Shown here: positions 8,873 through 17,890 of the stretch, in pieces
Layout: each line of letters opens with the position of its first letter
Numbering within the stretch: the stretch's first letter is position 1
Assembly: GCA_035765895.1 (NCBI GenBank)
Contig: DASTWL010000042.1
Coordinates: forward strand, 1 to 64,000
Direction of reading: 5' to 3'
Length of the DNA: 64,000 nucleotides
From: Verrucomicrobiia bacterium
GTDB lineage: Bacteria > Verrucomicrobiota > Verrucomicrobiia > Limisphaerales > DSYF01
The notes under the pieces: model-generated
Told to the model about the DNA's origin: nothing
What the model saw: only the letters and a program-made list of their open reading frames with translations
The model's database searches: none
Program-made: the position numbers and the translations under genes

Positions 8873-11098
8873 ATGGATTCCAGCCGTCAACTGCTCCCGC
8901 TGCTGAAGCAATATTTCGGCTTCAGTTCCTTCCGGCCCTTTCAAGCGGAGATCATTGGCGACGCACTGGCCGGCCGGGATGTTTTTGCGCTGCTGCCCAC
9001 CGGCGGCGGCAAGTCGCTCTGCTTCCAGCTTCCGGCGCTCGCGCGCACCGGTCTCACGGTCGTCATCTCGCCGTTGATCGCGTTGATGAAGGATCAGGTG
9101 GATGCGTTGCAGGCGGCGGGCGCGCCCGCGACGTTTCTCAACTCTTCGCTGACGCCCGCCGAGGGCCGCGACCGTTTCCGCCGCCTTCACAACGGCGAAT
9201 TCCGCCTGCTTTACGTCGCGCCCGAACGGCTGATGCTCAACGGCACGCTCGATGCCCTGCGTCAGTGGAACGTCCGCCTGTTCGCGATTGACGAGGCCCA
9301 CTGCATCAGCGAATGGGGTCACGACTTCCGCCCCGAATACCGGCAGATCGCCCAGCTCCGCCCCCTGTTCCCCGATGTGCCGATGATGGCCCTCACGGCC
9401 ACCGCCACCGAACGGGTGCGGTCGGACATCGTCAAGCAACTCAAGCTGCGCGAGCCGCGGTGCTACGTGGCGAGCTTCAACCGCCCGAACCTGACCTACC
9501 GCGTGGCGCCGAAAACCAAGGGCTACGACCAGTTGCTCGATTTCATCCGCGCCCGCCCGCGCGAAGCGGGAATCGTCTATTGCGCCTCGCGGGCCACCAC
9601 GGAAAAGCTGGCCGACCGGCTAAACCGCGACGGGGTCAAGGCGCGCGCCTACCATGCGGGCCTCATCGCCAAGGAGCGCAGCGAAAACCAGGAGCTGTTT
9701 CTGCGTGACGAAGTCCGCGTGATCTGCGCAACCATCGCGTTTGGCATGGGCATCAACAAGCCAAACGTCCGCTTCGTGGTGCATTACGACCTGCCCAAAA
9801 ACATCGAGGGTTATTACCAGGAAACCGGGCGCGCAGGCCGTGACGGCCTGCCCAGCGAGTGCCTGCTGCTGTTCAACGCCGGCGATGCCGTGAAGCAAAT
9901 GCGGTTCATCGACGAAAAGCCGAACCCGCAGGAACAGCAAATCGCCCGCGAGCAGTTGCAGCAGATGGTGCATTATGCCGAAACCGCCGAGTGCCGGCGC
10001 GCGGAGCTGCTCGCGTATTTTGGCGAAAAATGGAACGCGAATTCGCCTGCTCGGGCCGCCGGCCATCCGCTCCCCGTCGGACAGGGGGAAGGATGCGGCG
10101 GCTGCGACAACTGCCTTTCCCCGCGTGAAACGTTCGACGGCACCGTGTCCGCGCAAAAGTTTCTCTCGTGCGTCTACCGCATCCGGCAGCACAGCCATTT
10201 CGGCGTCGGACTGAACCACGTGGTCGAAGTGCTCACCGGCGCGGACACCGAAAAGATTCGCAAGTGGGGCCATCAGCAGCTTTCCACCTACAACATCGGC
10301 CACGAACACACCCGCCCGGAATGGCAGGCCATTGGCCGTGAACTCATCCGGATCGGCTACCTGACGCAAACCAATGAACGGTTCAGCACAGTCGAGCTCA
10401 CGCGCGAGGGCAACGCCGTGTTGAAGGAACGCCGGCCAGTAACACTCACGCGACCGATGAAGGCGCCGGTGAAGGCCGCGCACCAGGCCGGCGAAATCGC
10501 CTGCGATGAAATGCTCTTCGAGCGCCTGCGCGGCCTGCGCAAACATCTCGCCGACGAACGCGGCGTGCCGCCTTACATCATCTTCTCCGACGTCGCCCTG
10601 CGCCAGATGGCGCGGTTGTATCCGGCAAATGAATTCGAGTTTTCGCGCATCAGCGGCGTGGGGGCGCAAAAACTGAAGGAGTTCAGCGCCGTGTTTCTGG
10701 CCGAGATCGCCAAACATCTGACGGTCAATCCGCGGCAGATTTTTGCTGACGATGCCTTCACCACGCCGGCCCCGCCGCCGAAACCAGCGCTCACGGACAC
10801 CGTGCGCGAATCCCTGCGCCGCTTCCGCGCCGGCGAAACGGTCGCGGAGATTGCGAACGCACGGCAGATTGTGCCCGGCACGGTCCATGGTCATTTAGCG
10901 ACCGCCATCGAAGCCGGCGAGGCGATTTCCTTGAAGGCGCTGCTGAACGAAGACGACTGGGAGTGCATCACCGCAGCACTACGCGGACATGCTGGAGCCT
11001 CGATCACCCCCATCCACAACACATTGGATGGGCGTTATGATTTCGGCCTCCTCCGCATCGTGCGCGCCGCGGTGAATCAGGGACGGAATTTTGAGTAG
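8873..11098 (+). CDS. recQ: ATP-dependent DNA helicase RecQ
   Basis: 741 residues. Superfamily 2 helicase core with Walker A TGGGKS (43-48), Walker B DEAH (140-143), ALTATAT, and the motif VI region QETGRAGRDG. The RecQ zinc domain follows (CRRAELL, then CGGCDNC), with an insertion of about 25 residues between the first Cys and the CxxC pair. Then come a winged helix, an HRDC domain (MLFERLRGLRKHLADERG onward) and a C-terminal helix-turn-helix of about 70 residues. It unwinds DNA 3' to 5' in recombination and fork repair. The insertion in the zinc domain is the only oddity. Confidence 0.95.
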   Translation: MDSSRQLLPLLKQYFGFSSFRPFQAEIIGDALAGRDVFALLPTGGGKSLCFQLPALARTGLTVVISPLIALMKDQVDALQAAGAPATFLNSSLTPAEGRDRFRRLHNGEFRLLYVAPERLMLNGTLDALRQWNVRLFAIDEAHCISEWGHDFRPEYRQIAQLRPLFPDVPMMALTATATERVRSDIVKQLKLREPRCYVASFNRPNLTYRVAPKTKGYDQLLDFIRARPREAGIVYCASRATTEKLADRLNRDGVKARAYHAGLIAKERSENQELFLRDEVRVICATIAFGMGINKPNVRFVVHYDLPKNIEGYYQETGRAGRDGLPSECLLLFNAGDAVKQMRFIDEKPNPQEQQIAREQLQQMVHYAETAECRRAELLAYFGEKWNANSPARAAGHPLPVGQGEGCGGCDNCLSPRETFDGTVSAQKFLSCVYRIRQHSHFGVGLNHVVEVLTGADTEKIRKWGHQQLSTYNIGHEHTRPEWQAIGRELIRIGYLTQTNERFSTVELTREGNAVLKERRPVTLTRPMKAPVKAAHQAGEIACDEMLFERLRGLRKHLADERGVPPYIIFSDVALRQMARLYPANEFEFSRISGVGAQKLKEFSAVFLAEIAKHLTVNPRQIFADDAFTTPAPPPKPALTDTVRESLRRFRAGETVAEIANARQIVPGTVHGHLATAIEAGEAISLKALLNEDDWECITAALRGHAGASITPIHNTLDGRYDFGLLRIVRAAVNQGRNFE

Positions 11099-11203
11099 GA
11101 TGACGAACGTCCCGTCGATCCGGCGAGGCTCCTGGTTGCTTCCCCATCGCGCTGGCAGCTGTTGCCCCACCGACGGACGAAACGCTTCTCCACTCCAAAG
11201 CGA

Positions 11204-11233
11204 AAGCCCGCGAGCGTTGCCGCCCGCGGGCTT
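11204..11233 (-). terminator. Probable terminator between convergent recQ and hppA
   Basis: Perfect 9-bp stem AAGCCCGCG (11204-11212)/CGCGGGCTT (11225-11233). On the minus strand it is followed by a T-containing stretch (TTTCGCTTT), so it best serves the pyrophosphatase gene; there is no T tract on the plus side. Confidence 0.55.
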
Positions 11234-11257
11234 GAATTCAACTGACCGCACGCGCGC

Positions 11258-13735
11258 TTACTTGTCCTCCGGAATGCGCATGCCGTAGAAGGAGCGATAG
11301 ACGAAGATCAGCGCGACCAGGAAGAAGAACACGCCGATTGCCGTCTTGGCGCTTTGGCTGGTCATCGTCACCGCAATCTGCACGGCGAGCAGGCCAAACA
11401 GCGTGGTGAATTTGATCACCGGATTCAACGCCACCGAAGAGGTGTCCTTGAACGGGTCGCCCACCGTGTCACCGACGACGGTCGCCGCGTGCAGATCCGT
11501 GCCCTTTTGGCGAAGGTCAACTTCGACGATTTTTTTGGCGTTGTCCCACGCGCCGCCGGCGTTGGCCATGAAGATGGCCTGGAACAAGCCGAAGAACGCG
11601 ATGGCGACGAGATAGCCGATGAAGAAATACGCGTTGAAAAAGGCGAGGGCCAGGGCCAGGCAGAAAATGACGATGAAGATGTTCCACATGCCTTTCTGTG
11701 CATACACGGTGCAGATGCGGACGACCTCCTTGCTGTCTTTTTCCGAGGCCGTGGTGGCGTCGAGCTTCATGTGCTCCTTGATGTAAACCACGGCGCGATA
11801 CGCCCCGGTCACCACGGCCTGCGTCGAAGCGCCGGTGAACCAGTAGATGACAGCGCCCCCCATGATGAGGCCAAGGATGATCTCGGGTTGAACGATGCTC
11901 AGGGCGTTGATCACGGGTTTGAACGGTCCGATGACTCCCGCAGCGAGCTGGGTCTCATACAGCCCTTGCAGCAACATGATGATGCCGAACACCATCGTGG
12001 TCGCACCGACCACCGCGGTGCCAATGAGCACAGGCTTGGCGGTGGCCTTGAAGGTGTTGCCGGCGCCGTCGCCCTTTTCGAGCTGATACTTGGCGTTCTC
12101 GAAGTCCGCCTCGAAGCCGAACTGGCTCTTGATGTCCTGCTTGATGTTCGGGCGCGACTCAATCTGGCTCAGCTCATAAACAGACTGGGCGTTGTCGGTG
12201 ACCGGACCGTAGCTGTCCACCGCAATGGTGACGGGCCCCATGCCGAGGAAGCCGAATGCCACCAGGCCGAAGGCAAAGATCGGCGCGGCGAATTTGAAGG
12301 CGTCCGGCATCAACGCCACAATCGGCGAACCACTGTAAGTCGCCAGGATCGACGCAATGAACATCAGCAACAGAATGCACAGGCCCATCCAGAACGCCGA
12401 GAAATTGCCGGCCACAAAGCCCGACAGAATGTTGAGTGACGCGCCGCCGTGTTTGGAGCAGTTCGTCACTTCACGGACATGGCGAGACGTGGTGCTGACG
12501 AAGATTTTGGTGAACTCCGGAATCAGTGCGCCCGCCACCGTGCCGCAGGAGATGATGGCCGAGAGCACCCACCACAGGTTCGCGTCGAGACCGGATTGTT
12601 TGGCCAGCAGCAGATAGCTCGCGGCAAACGTGATGCCGATGGAAATCGCCGACGTAATCCAGACGAGATGGGTCAGCGGCGCCTCGAAATCAAAATCCTT
12701 TTGGTGGCCATATTTGGCCTTGCTGAACACCTCGTTCACAAAATAGGAAACCAGCGAAGTCACAATCATCAGGGCACGCATCACAAACAGCCAGATGATG
12801 AGCGTGGCGCACACCGGTGCGTTGGCTACGAGCGCCAGTGCGAGAAATGCGATCAAAGCCACGCCAGTCACACCGTAGGTTTCGAAGCCGTCCGCCGTCG
12901 GCCCGACGGAATCGCCCGCGTTGTCGCCGGTGCAGTCTGCGATGACGCCGGGATTCTTCGGATCGTCCTCGGGCAGCTTGAAGACAATCTTCATGAGGTC
13001 CGAGCCAATGTCGGCAATCTTCGTAAAGATGCCGCCGCAGATGCGGAGCGCGCTGGCGCCAAGCGATTCGCCAATCGCGAAACCGATGAAGCAGGGGCCG
13101 GCAAGATCCTTGAGAAACACCAAAATGCAGATCATGAAGAACAGCTCCACGCAGACCAGGAGCAGGCCAACGCTCATCCCGGACCGCAGCGGAATGCCCA
13201 GCGTGGCAAATGGATTGCCTTTGAGCGCCGAAAACGCGGCCCGGGAGTTGGCCACGGTATTGATGCGGATGCCGAACCACGCGACGCCGTAGGAGCCGAG
13301 GATGCCAAGAATCGAGGCCAGCAGAATGACAATGACATCGCCGAGGCCTTTGTGCTCCAGCACATTGAAGTAAAAGAAAATACAAGCCGCGATCAGCACC
13401 CACAGAATCGCGAGGAATTTGCCCTGCTGAAAGAGGTAGGTCTTGCACGTCTCCCAAATGGTGTTGGAGACGTTGGCCATGGATTCATGCACGGGCAGGG
13501 CCTTGGTCTGCTTGTATTGCACCAACCCGAAGATCGCGCCAATGGCGCACATCAGGATGCCGAAATACATGAGCTGCACGCCCGTGATGCCGCCCAGACC
13601 ATTGAAGCTGACCTGGGTCAGGTCGGGAATTTTAATGTCCGCCTCGCTGGCCAGGGCGCCCGAGGCGAAGCCGAAGGTTAACAGCGCCAACGCGCCGAAC
13701 TTGGGAATACGTTTGAGGATGGATTGCGTAATCAT
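11258..13735 (-). CDS. hppA: Membrane-bound ion-pumping pyrophosphatase, divergent type
   Basis: 825 residues and about 16 membrane segments; it hydrolyses PPi to pump H+ (or Na+) across the membrane. PPi-binding signatures are present: PEDDPKNPGVIAD (255-267), GDNAGDSVGPTADGFETYG (270-288) and a C-terminal GDTVGDPFKDTSS. The usual DX7KXE motif after Asp242 is not conserved: the stretch before PEDDP is one residue shorter and lacks the Glu. At the site that decides K+ dependence it reads GNTFKAT (559-565) with Lys563, which in known enzymes means K+-independent. This combination fits the divergent Na+-regulated H+-pumping subfamily; that assignment is inference. Confidence 0.92.
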   Translation of the reverse strand: MITQSILKRIPKFGALALLTFGFASGALASEADIKIPDLTQVSFNGLGGITGVQLMYFGILMCAIGAIFGLVQYKQTKALPVHESMANVSNTIWETCKTYLFQQGKFLAILWVLIAACIFFYFNVLEHKGLGDVIVILLASILGILGSYGVAWFGIRINTVANSRAAFSALKGNPFATLGIPLRSGMSVGLLLVCVELFFMICILVFLKDLAGPCFIGFAIGESLGASALRICGGIFTKIADIGSDLMKIVFKLPEDDPKNPGVIADCTGDNAGDSVGPTADGFETYGVTGVALIAFLALALVANAPVCATLIIWLFVMRALMIVTSLVSYFVNEVFSKAKYGHQKDFDFEAPLTHLVWITSAISIGITFAASYLLLAKQSGLDANLWWVLSAIISCGTVAGALIPEFTKIFVSTTSRHVREVTNCSKHGGASLNILSGFVAGNFSAFWMGLCILLLMFIASILATYSGSPIVALMPDAFKFAAPIFAFGLVAFGFLGMGPVTIAVDSYGPVTDNAQSVYELSQIESRPNIKQDIKSQFGFEADFENAKYQLEKGDGAGNTFKATAKPVLIGTAVVGATTMVFGIIMLLQGLYETQLAAGVIGPFKPVINALSIVQPEIILGLIMGGAVIYWFTGASTQAVVTGAYRAVVYIKEHMKLDATTASEKDSKEVVRICTVYAQKGMWNIFIVIFCLALALAFFNAYFFIGYLVAIAFFGLFQAIFMANAGGAWDNAKKIVEVDLRQKGTDLHAATVVGDTVGDPFKDTSSVALNPVIKFTTLFGLLAVQIAVTMTSQSAKTAIGVFFFLVALIFVYRSFYGMRIPEDK

Positions 13736-14080
13736 AAAGTTCCGTTCGGGGGCTGATGTCCGGGACTATGGCAAATCGCCCCCCTGCACCGCGAACATTT
13801 TCTCGAAGCCCCCGGCTGGCGCTTCGCGTTTATTGTTGATTGCAAATCCTTTTTTGCAGGCCACCTCCCGCTGCTGCGGAAGGGGCACCGGTGCCCTGTG
13901 CGGAGCGCCGACATCTCGTCGGCTTTAAATACCGTGTGCCCAAAAAGTCACCAGAATGGATCAGCCCGCCGGGACTTTCATGTCCATCGCTGGCCGGAAG
14001 CCGGCGTTCTGGTGCGGGGGCAAGTATCGCCCTCCGCCTTTGCCCTTGCCGCCTTCCGGTGCGTTCCGCATCTTGCGGTC
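13736..14080. other. Divergent hppA/ruvB intergenic region
   Basis: 345 nt between divergently transcribed hppA and ruvB. It contains a perfect palindrome GGGCACCGGTGCCC (13882-13895) and, immediately after, a degenerate copy of the nested hairpin repeat at 13902-13923. Both promoters should lie here; I cannot place them with confidence. Confidence 0.5.
13902..13923 (+). repeat. Degenerate half copy of the nested hairpin repeat
   Basis: GGAGC (13902-13906) followed by the hairpin GCCGAC-ATCTC-GTCGGC (13907-13923). The lead-in GGAGC and a GC-rich hairpin match the start of the 65-nt element at 15140, but the second hairpin and the closing GCTCC are missing. Confidence 0.55.
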
Positions 14081-15100
14081 ATGTCGCAACGGATGATTTC
14101 GGACGTGCTCGCGAAGCCCGATACGGCGCTGGAAATGACGCTGCGGCCTTCGGTGTTCTCCGATTTCACGGGCCAACCAAAGGTCAAAGAGCGATTGGAA
14201 ATCACCGTTGCCGCCGCCCGGCAGCGCGGTGAAGCCCTCGACCACGTCCTCCTCTCCGGTCCGCCCGGTTTGGGCAAGACCACGCTCGCGAACATCCTGG
14301 CCAAGGCGATGGGCACAAACCTCAAGGCGACCAGTGGACCCACGATTGAAAAGGCCGCCGATCTCGCGGGCTTGCTTACCAACCTCGAGGAAGGCGATGT
14401 GCTGTTCATCGACGAAATCCACCGGCTGCAAAAGACGATTGAGGAATACCTCTATCCCGCCATGGAGGACTTCAAGCTGGACATCATCATCGACCAGGGA
14501 CCGAATGCGCGCAGTGTGCGGCTGAACCTGCCACGCTTTACCCTGATTGGGGCGACGACGCGCAGCGGCCTGCTCACCGCCCCTCTGCTCACGCGCTTTC
14601 CCGTGCGCGAACGACTGGACTACTACGAGGCCGCCCAGCTCACGCGCATCGTCGAACGCGCAGCCCGATTGTTGAACATCGAAATTGAACCCGCCGGCGC
14701 CCATGAAATCGCACGGCGCAGCCGCGGCACGCCCCGCATCAGCAACAACCTGCTCCGTCGCGTGCGCGATTACGCCCAAGTCAGGCACGATGGCCGTGTG
14801 ACCGCTGAAATCGCGGATCGCGCGCTGGCGATTCTGGAGATTGATGAAAACGGGCTCGACGAGATGGACAAGCGCATTTTGGAAGCCATCATCGTCAAAT
14901 TCAGTGGCGGTCCGGTGGGCGTGAATTCACTGGCCGTGGCGGTCGGCGAGGAACCCGACACGCTGGAAGAAGTCTATGAGCCTTACCTCATCATGGAAGG
15001 CTACCTCAAACGCACTTCCCAAGGGCGCGTGGCGACCGAACTCAGCTACCAGAAGTTGGGCATCAAACCAGCAGCGGGCCGGCAGGAGGGTCTGTTGTGA
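14081..15100 (+). CDS. ruvB: Holliday junction branch migration helicase RuvB
   Basis: 339 residues, the normal size for RuvB. AAA+ motor with Walker [10 protein letters not shown] (60-68), Walker B DEIH (111-114), sensor 1 GATTRSG, the arginine-finger region [13 protein letters not shown] and the C-terminal winged helix ([16 protein letters not shown] onward). Acts with RuvA/RuvC on recombination junctions. The ATG at 14081 was chosen because the preceding 60 codons have no similarity to RuvB and overlap the intergenic repeat. ruvA and ruvC are not adjacent. Confidence 0.95.
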   Translation: MSQRMISDVLAKPDTALEMTLRPSVFSDFTGQPKVKERLEITVAAARQRGEALDHVLLSGPPGLGKTTLANILAKAMGTNLKATSGPTIEKAADLAGLLTNLEEGDVLFIDEIHRLQKTIEEYLYPAMEDFKLDIIIDQGPNARSVRLNLPRFTLIGATTRSGLLTAPLLTRFPVRERLDYYEAAQLTRIVERAARLLNIEIEPAGAHEIARRSRGTPRISNNLLRRVRDYAQVRHDGRVTAEIADRALAILEIDENGLDEMDKRILEAIIVKFSGGPVGVNSLAVAVGEEPDTLEEVYEPYLIMEGYLKRTSQGRVATELSYQKLGIKPAAGRQEGLL

Positions 15101-15139
15101 CGACTGGCGGGCTGGCTTGCTGACCGGCCGGGTAAAATG

Positions 15140-15204
15140 GGAGCGCCGGTCTGTGACCGGCTTCGACGCACCACCCGGCAAAGCCGACAACATGTCGGCG
15201 CTCC
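15140..15204 (+). repeat. 65-nt nested (cloverleaf-like) hairpin repeat, REP type
   Basis: Outer arms GGAGC (15140-15144) and GCTCC (15200-15204) enclose two perfect 7-bp hairpins with 3-nt loops: GCCGGTC-TGT-GACCGGC (15145-15161) and GCCGACA-ACA-TGTCGGC (15183-15199). A 21-nt linker separates them. It lies 39 nt after the ruvB stop. Related half copy at 13902. The symmetry indicates a mobile REP-like or RNA-structured element, not chance. Confidence 0.75.
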
Positions 15205-15326
15205 GATCGTTAGGATTGGGTGCCCCTTGATTCCCTCAACCCATTCCATGTCGCCTGCGGCCTTTGGCAAGCAGAAAGACTGGGCAACTTGAATATCGCC
15301 CGCACCAGCAGACAGGAATATTTGCC

Positions 15327-16142
15327 CTACTGAGCCGCCGGCACTGTGGGAGGATTGATGACGGGCGCAACGGGCGTTCCCATGTCTTGCGGGAGCGTTA
15401 AGTCGGTAGGTGGCAGCGGGGGCATATCTCCACTGATCACAGCGTCCCGAGTTTGATCACGGTTTAATTCCATCAATACCTTTTGCTCGTCAGCGGTCAG
15501 TTGCGGTGTGCCAGTCAATGGCGCTTGGCCAGGCAATGCCGATGGTCCCGCACCCACTACACCGCCGGATGACGAGAGCGCGCCTGTGCTCCGCAAAGGA
15601 CGTCCGATGGAGGTTACGGATCCCGGAGCCACATTAGCCGCCGGAGCGGGCAGCGGCAACGGCAGCACGGGTTTTGCCCCTGGCACGGGCGCGCCCGGTG
15701 CCGCCGCCGCAGGGGCGGCTGCCGCCTTGGGCGCGTTCTTCTCAATATCCAAGGTCTGGAGGGTGCCGTTGTTGCTAATCTTAACGGTGCCGGCGGCGAC
15801 ATTGATTTCCAACACCTGCACACCCTCTTCTGCAGGCGCACCTTCGGCCAAAATGACGCTGACCTCCTTGGCGGGCTCCGGCGGACGGGCGGGACGAGGA
15901 ATGCGCAACAACGCTGTTTTCCCCCCCATCAACGTGGTGATGCCGGCCAGCAGGACATTGGGCACCTGCGGCGGTGGGGCCGTGGGTGCCTGCGAGGGAT
16001 CCGGCGGGGCCTTCAGGTTAAAAAGATTCCGGTTGGTGATGGTGTCGACATACGGGTTATCTGCCGTCAAGGCCGAGGCTGTCGAAACCGCAGCCAGCAG
16101 GGCGCCGGCGATACCAACCAGCCGGAAAACAGTTCGTTTCAT
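15327..16142 (-). CDS. Secreted Pro/Ala-rich protein with a GspC/PilP-like segment
   Basis: 271 residues with a signal peptide (residues 1-24). After NRNLFNL it has a domain of about 80 residues (LLAGITTL, then ALLRIPRP, then VSVILAEG and VQVLEINVAAGTVKISNNG). Its pattern resembles the periplasmic homology region of GspC or PilP, which links inner-membrane and outer-membrane parts of type II secretion or type IV pili. The C-terminal half is a low-complexity Pro/Ala/Gly linker followed by a short charged segment. There is no membrane anchor beyond the signal. A role in secretion is inference. Confidence 0.6.
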   Translation of the reverse strand: MKRTVFRLVGIAGALLAAVSTASALTADNPYVDTITNRNLFNLKAPPDPSQAPTAPPPQVPNVLLAGITTLMGGKTALLRIPRPARPPEPAKEVSVILAEGAPAEEGVQVLEINVAAGTVKISNNGTLQTLDIEKNAPKAAAAPAAAAPGAPVPGAKPVLPLPLPAPAANVAPGSVTSIGRPLRSTGALSSSGGVVGAGPSALPGQAPLTGTPQLTADEQKVLMELNRDQTRDAVISGDMPPLPPTDLTLPQDMGTPVAPVINPPTVPAAQ

Positions 16143-16245
16143 AACATTGATAGTCCGATGAGCAGTTTAAACACCAACCAGCCGCCGATGTTTCGCGCCG
16201 CGAGAATTTCAACCTGATCCCAGAAACCAGCAAGAATTTTAACAA

Positions 16246-16272
16246 CAAAAAAGGCCGCCCGAAGGCGGCCTT
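16246..16272 (-). terminator. Rho-independent terminator of the PEP-CTERM gene
   Basis: On the minus strand AAGGCCGCC-TTCG-GGCGGCCTT (16251-16272) is followed by a T run (A run 16246-16252 on plus), just after the stop at 16294. Confidence 0.9.
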
Positions 16273-16293
16273 GGAATTTTGACCGACGCCCAA

Positions 16294-16875
16294 TTACTTG
16301 CGACGGCGGAAGATCAACAGCCCCGCGAGGCCGAGACCGGCCAGAGCAAAAGTGGACGGCTCCGGAACAACGGTGGGGGAAACAGTAAAGGGTTGAAGTG
16401 TGCCCAGATTGTTCAGTGGGGTTGTGCCACCGTTTTGCACCAAGTCAACCTGAACCAAACTTGAGGCACCACGAGTTGTTGCGCTCGCGTAATCGGCCCC
16501 TCCCGTCCAAGCAACGACCATGATGGTGTATGTCCCAGCGGCACCAAAAACTGGTGAACCACCGTCAAATATTCCAGCACCATCAACAAGCGGCCCATGG
16601 CTTGGACCAGTTCCGGTCGTCCCGAAAAATGCGACAGGACTTCCATAGTATGTCGCACCGGACATGAAGGTTCCCAAGTCAGTTACGGTTCCCGCCATGT
16701 AGTAAAAGGAGGCGAAGTAATCGGCCCCAACATATTCGCCGGTTCCTTGAACCGTAACAGGCGATCCCAAACCAGCATTTTGGGAATAGTTATTAAAATT
16801 AAATGTTCCTTGACCATAGGTGGTCAACGCTGTCAACGCGGCTGCACAGGCTGTCGCAATTAGTGTTTTTTTCAT
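16294..16875 (-). CDS. PEP-CTERM sorting domain protein
   Basis: 193 residues: signal peptide, a Gly/Thr/Tyr-rich low-complexity beta domain, and a C-terminal sorting signal made of VPEP, a hydrophobic helix and RRRK. In PEP-CTERM systems this tail is processed by an exosortase and the protein is delivered to the surface or extracellular matrix. The exosortase is not in this window. The start at ATG 16875 gives a clean signal (MKKTLIATACAA); 13 further residues are possible upstream. It lies in the lower-GC stretch. Confidence 0.85.
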   Translation of the reverse strand: MKKTLIATACAAALTALTTYGQGTFNFNNYSQNAGLGSPVTVQGTGEYVGADYFASFYYMAGTVTDLGTFMSGATYYGSPVAFFGTTGTGPSHGPLVDGAGIFDGGSPVFGAAGTYTIMVVAWTGGADYASATTRGASSLVQVDLVQNGGTTPLNNLGTLQPFTVSPTVVPEPSTFALAGLGLAGLLIFRRRK

Positions 16876-16923
16876 TTTTTCTATGGGTTTGTTTTTGAAT
16901 CCAAATTGTTTCACCTAAACAAA

Positions 16924-17583
16924 TCAAGGGTTAAAACTCCTCACCCAGCTATATGGCGTAGCCGCATTGATGAAGAACCCCTGCCCGACATTCAGCGAGG
17001 GCACAGAAGGCGTCCATCCGGAACCAAAACCCACTTTGCCATAAGTTGTATACCCACCCACCCCATCTTCCTTCCAAACCAAAATCTGACTGCCCGTTGG
17101 GGGGATCAAATTGAGGTTCGTCACAGATCCAGCGTCAGCGATTGGATTTCCAATCATGCTAAAGCCCGCAGGAAGATTGTTTGTGAAGGACCCAATCATA
17201 ACCTCACCGACAAATGTGTTAGTGTAAGGCGACCCACCAGTGGCAGACTTAATAAACACGGCTTCACCAGGGTTAAAAGTATTTGTAGAAGCCGTTGTCG
17301 GGGTCCATCCGTTACCAAACCCAACACGCCCAGCAGCCGGAGAAAATCCAGAGCCTGTCCACTTTGTTACAGACCAACCAACCGGCAACCCTTGAAGCAA
17401 GCCAGCATACGTATTATTTGTGGTGTTTAAAGGATTTGAAACCAGCGAATACTGCCCATTTCCTTGAAGAGGACGATTGACGTAACCGACAATGTTTAAC
17501 GAGTAAACGTTGGACTGCGCAGATGAAACCCAGACCCCTCCAAGAAGGGCTGCTGCTGCGAGACATAGTGATTTTGTTCTCAT
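16924..17583 (-). CDS. Secreted protein with two internal repeats, 'YSLNIVGYVN' type
   Basis: 219 residues with a signal peptide ending near SSAQS. The mature N-terminus NVYSLNIVGYVN is a signature of an expanded family of secreted verrucomicrobial proteins of unknown function. Two repeats of about 85 residues follow: YSLVSNPL, then VGFGNGWTP and EAVFIKSA; and FSMIGNPI, then VGFGSGWTP and QGFFINAA. They are probably beta-sandwich modules. It lies upstream of the PEP-CTERM gene on the same strand with a 48-nt gap and shares its low GC. Confidence 0.75.
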   Translation of the reverse strand: MRTKSLCLAAAALLGGVWVSSAQSNVYSLNIVGYVNRPLQGNGQYSLVSNPLNTTNNTYAGLLQGLPVGWSVTKWTGSGFSPAAGRVGFGNGWTPTTASTNTFNPGEAVFIKSATGGSPYTNTFVGEVMIGSFTNNLPAGFSMIGNPIADAGSVTNLNLIPPTGSQILVWKEDGVGGYTTYGKVGFGSGWTPSVPSLNVGQGFFINAATPYSWVRSFNP

Positions 17584-17890
17584 GTTGTGTGTTTTTACTA
17601 CCGTGTGTTGCGTCAATCTCGCAAGGAGAGCAAGACAGGTCAACGTTTTTTTAGAAGAATTTGCAACCGCCGCGATAGCCTCAACCAGTGTGCAAACTTG
17701 ATCAACTCGCTCCGGTAAACCATTAAGAGCCTGCCAGCCAAAAAAGCAATTGAAAATTCACAAAATGCTTATGGATAGTAATTAGCATTAAAAATGAGAT
17801 TAGACTAAGCCTCTAAAGCAAACCCGTCGAAAAAGCCGGTTCGTGTTTGCCAACCTCCGAGTCGTTTGGCAACAATGCCACCTTTCTGTT
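17584..17890. other. AT-rich divergent promoter region
   Basis: 307 nt between two divergent secreted-protein genes. It is clearly more AT-rich than the rest of the window, with A/T runs around 17740-17810. I find no small ORF with good support and no strong inverted repeat. Confidence 0.4.
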
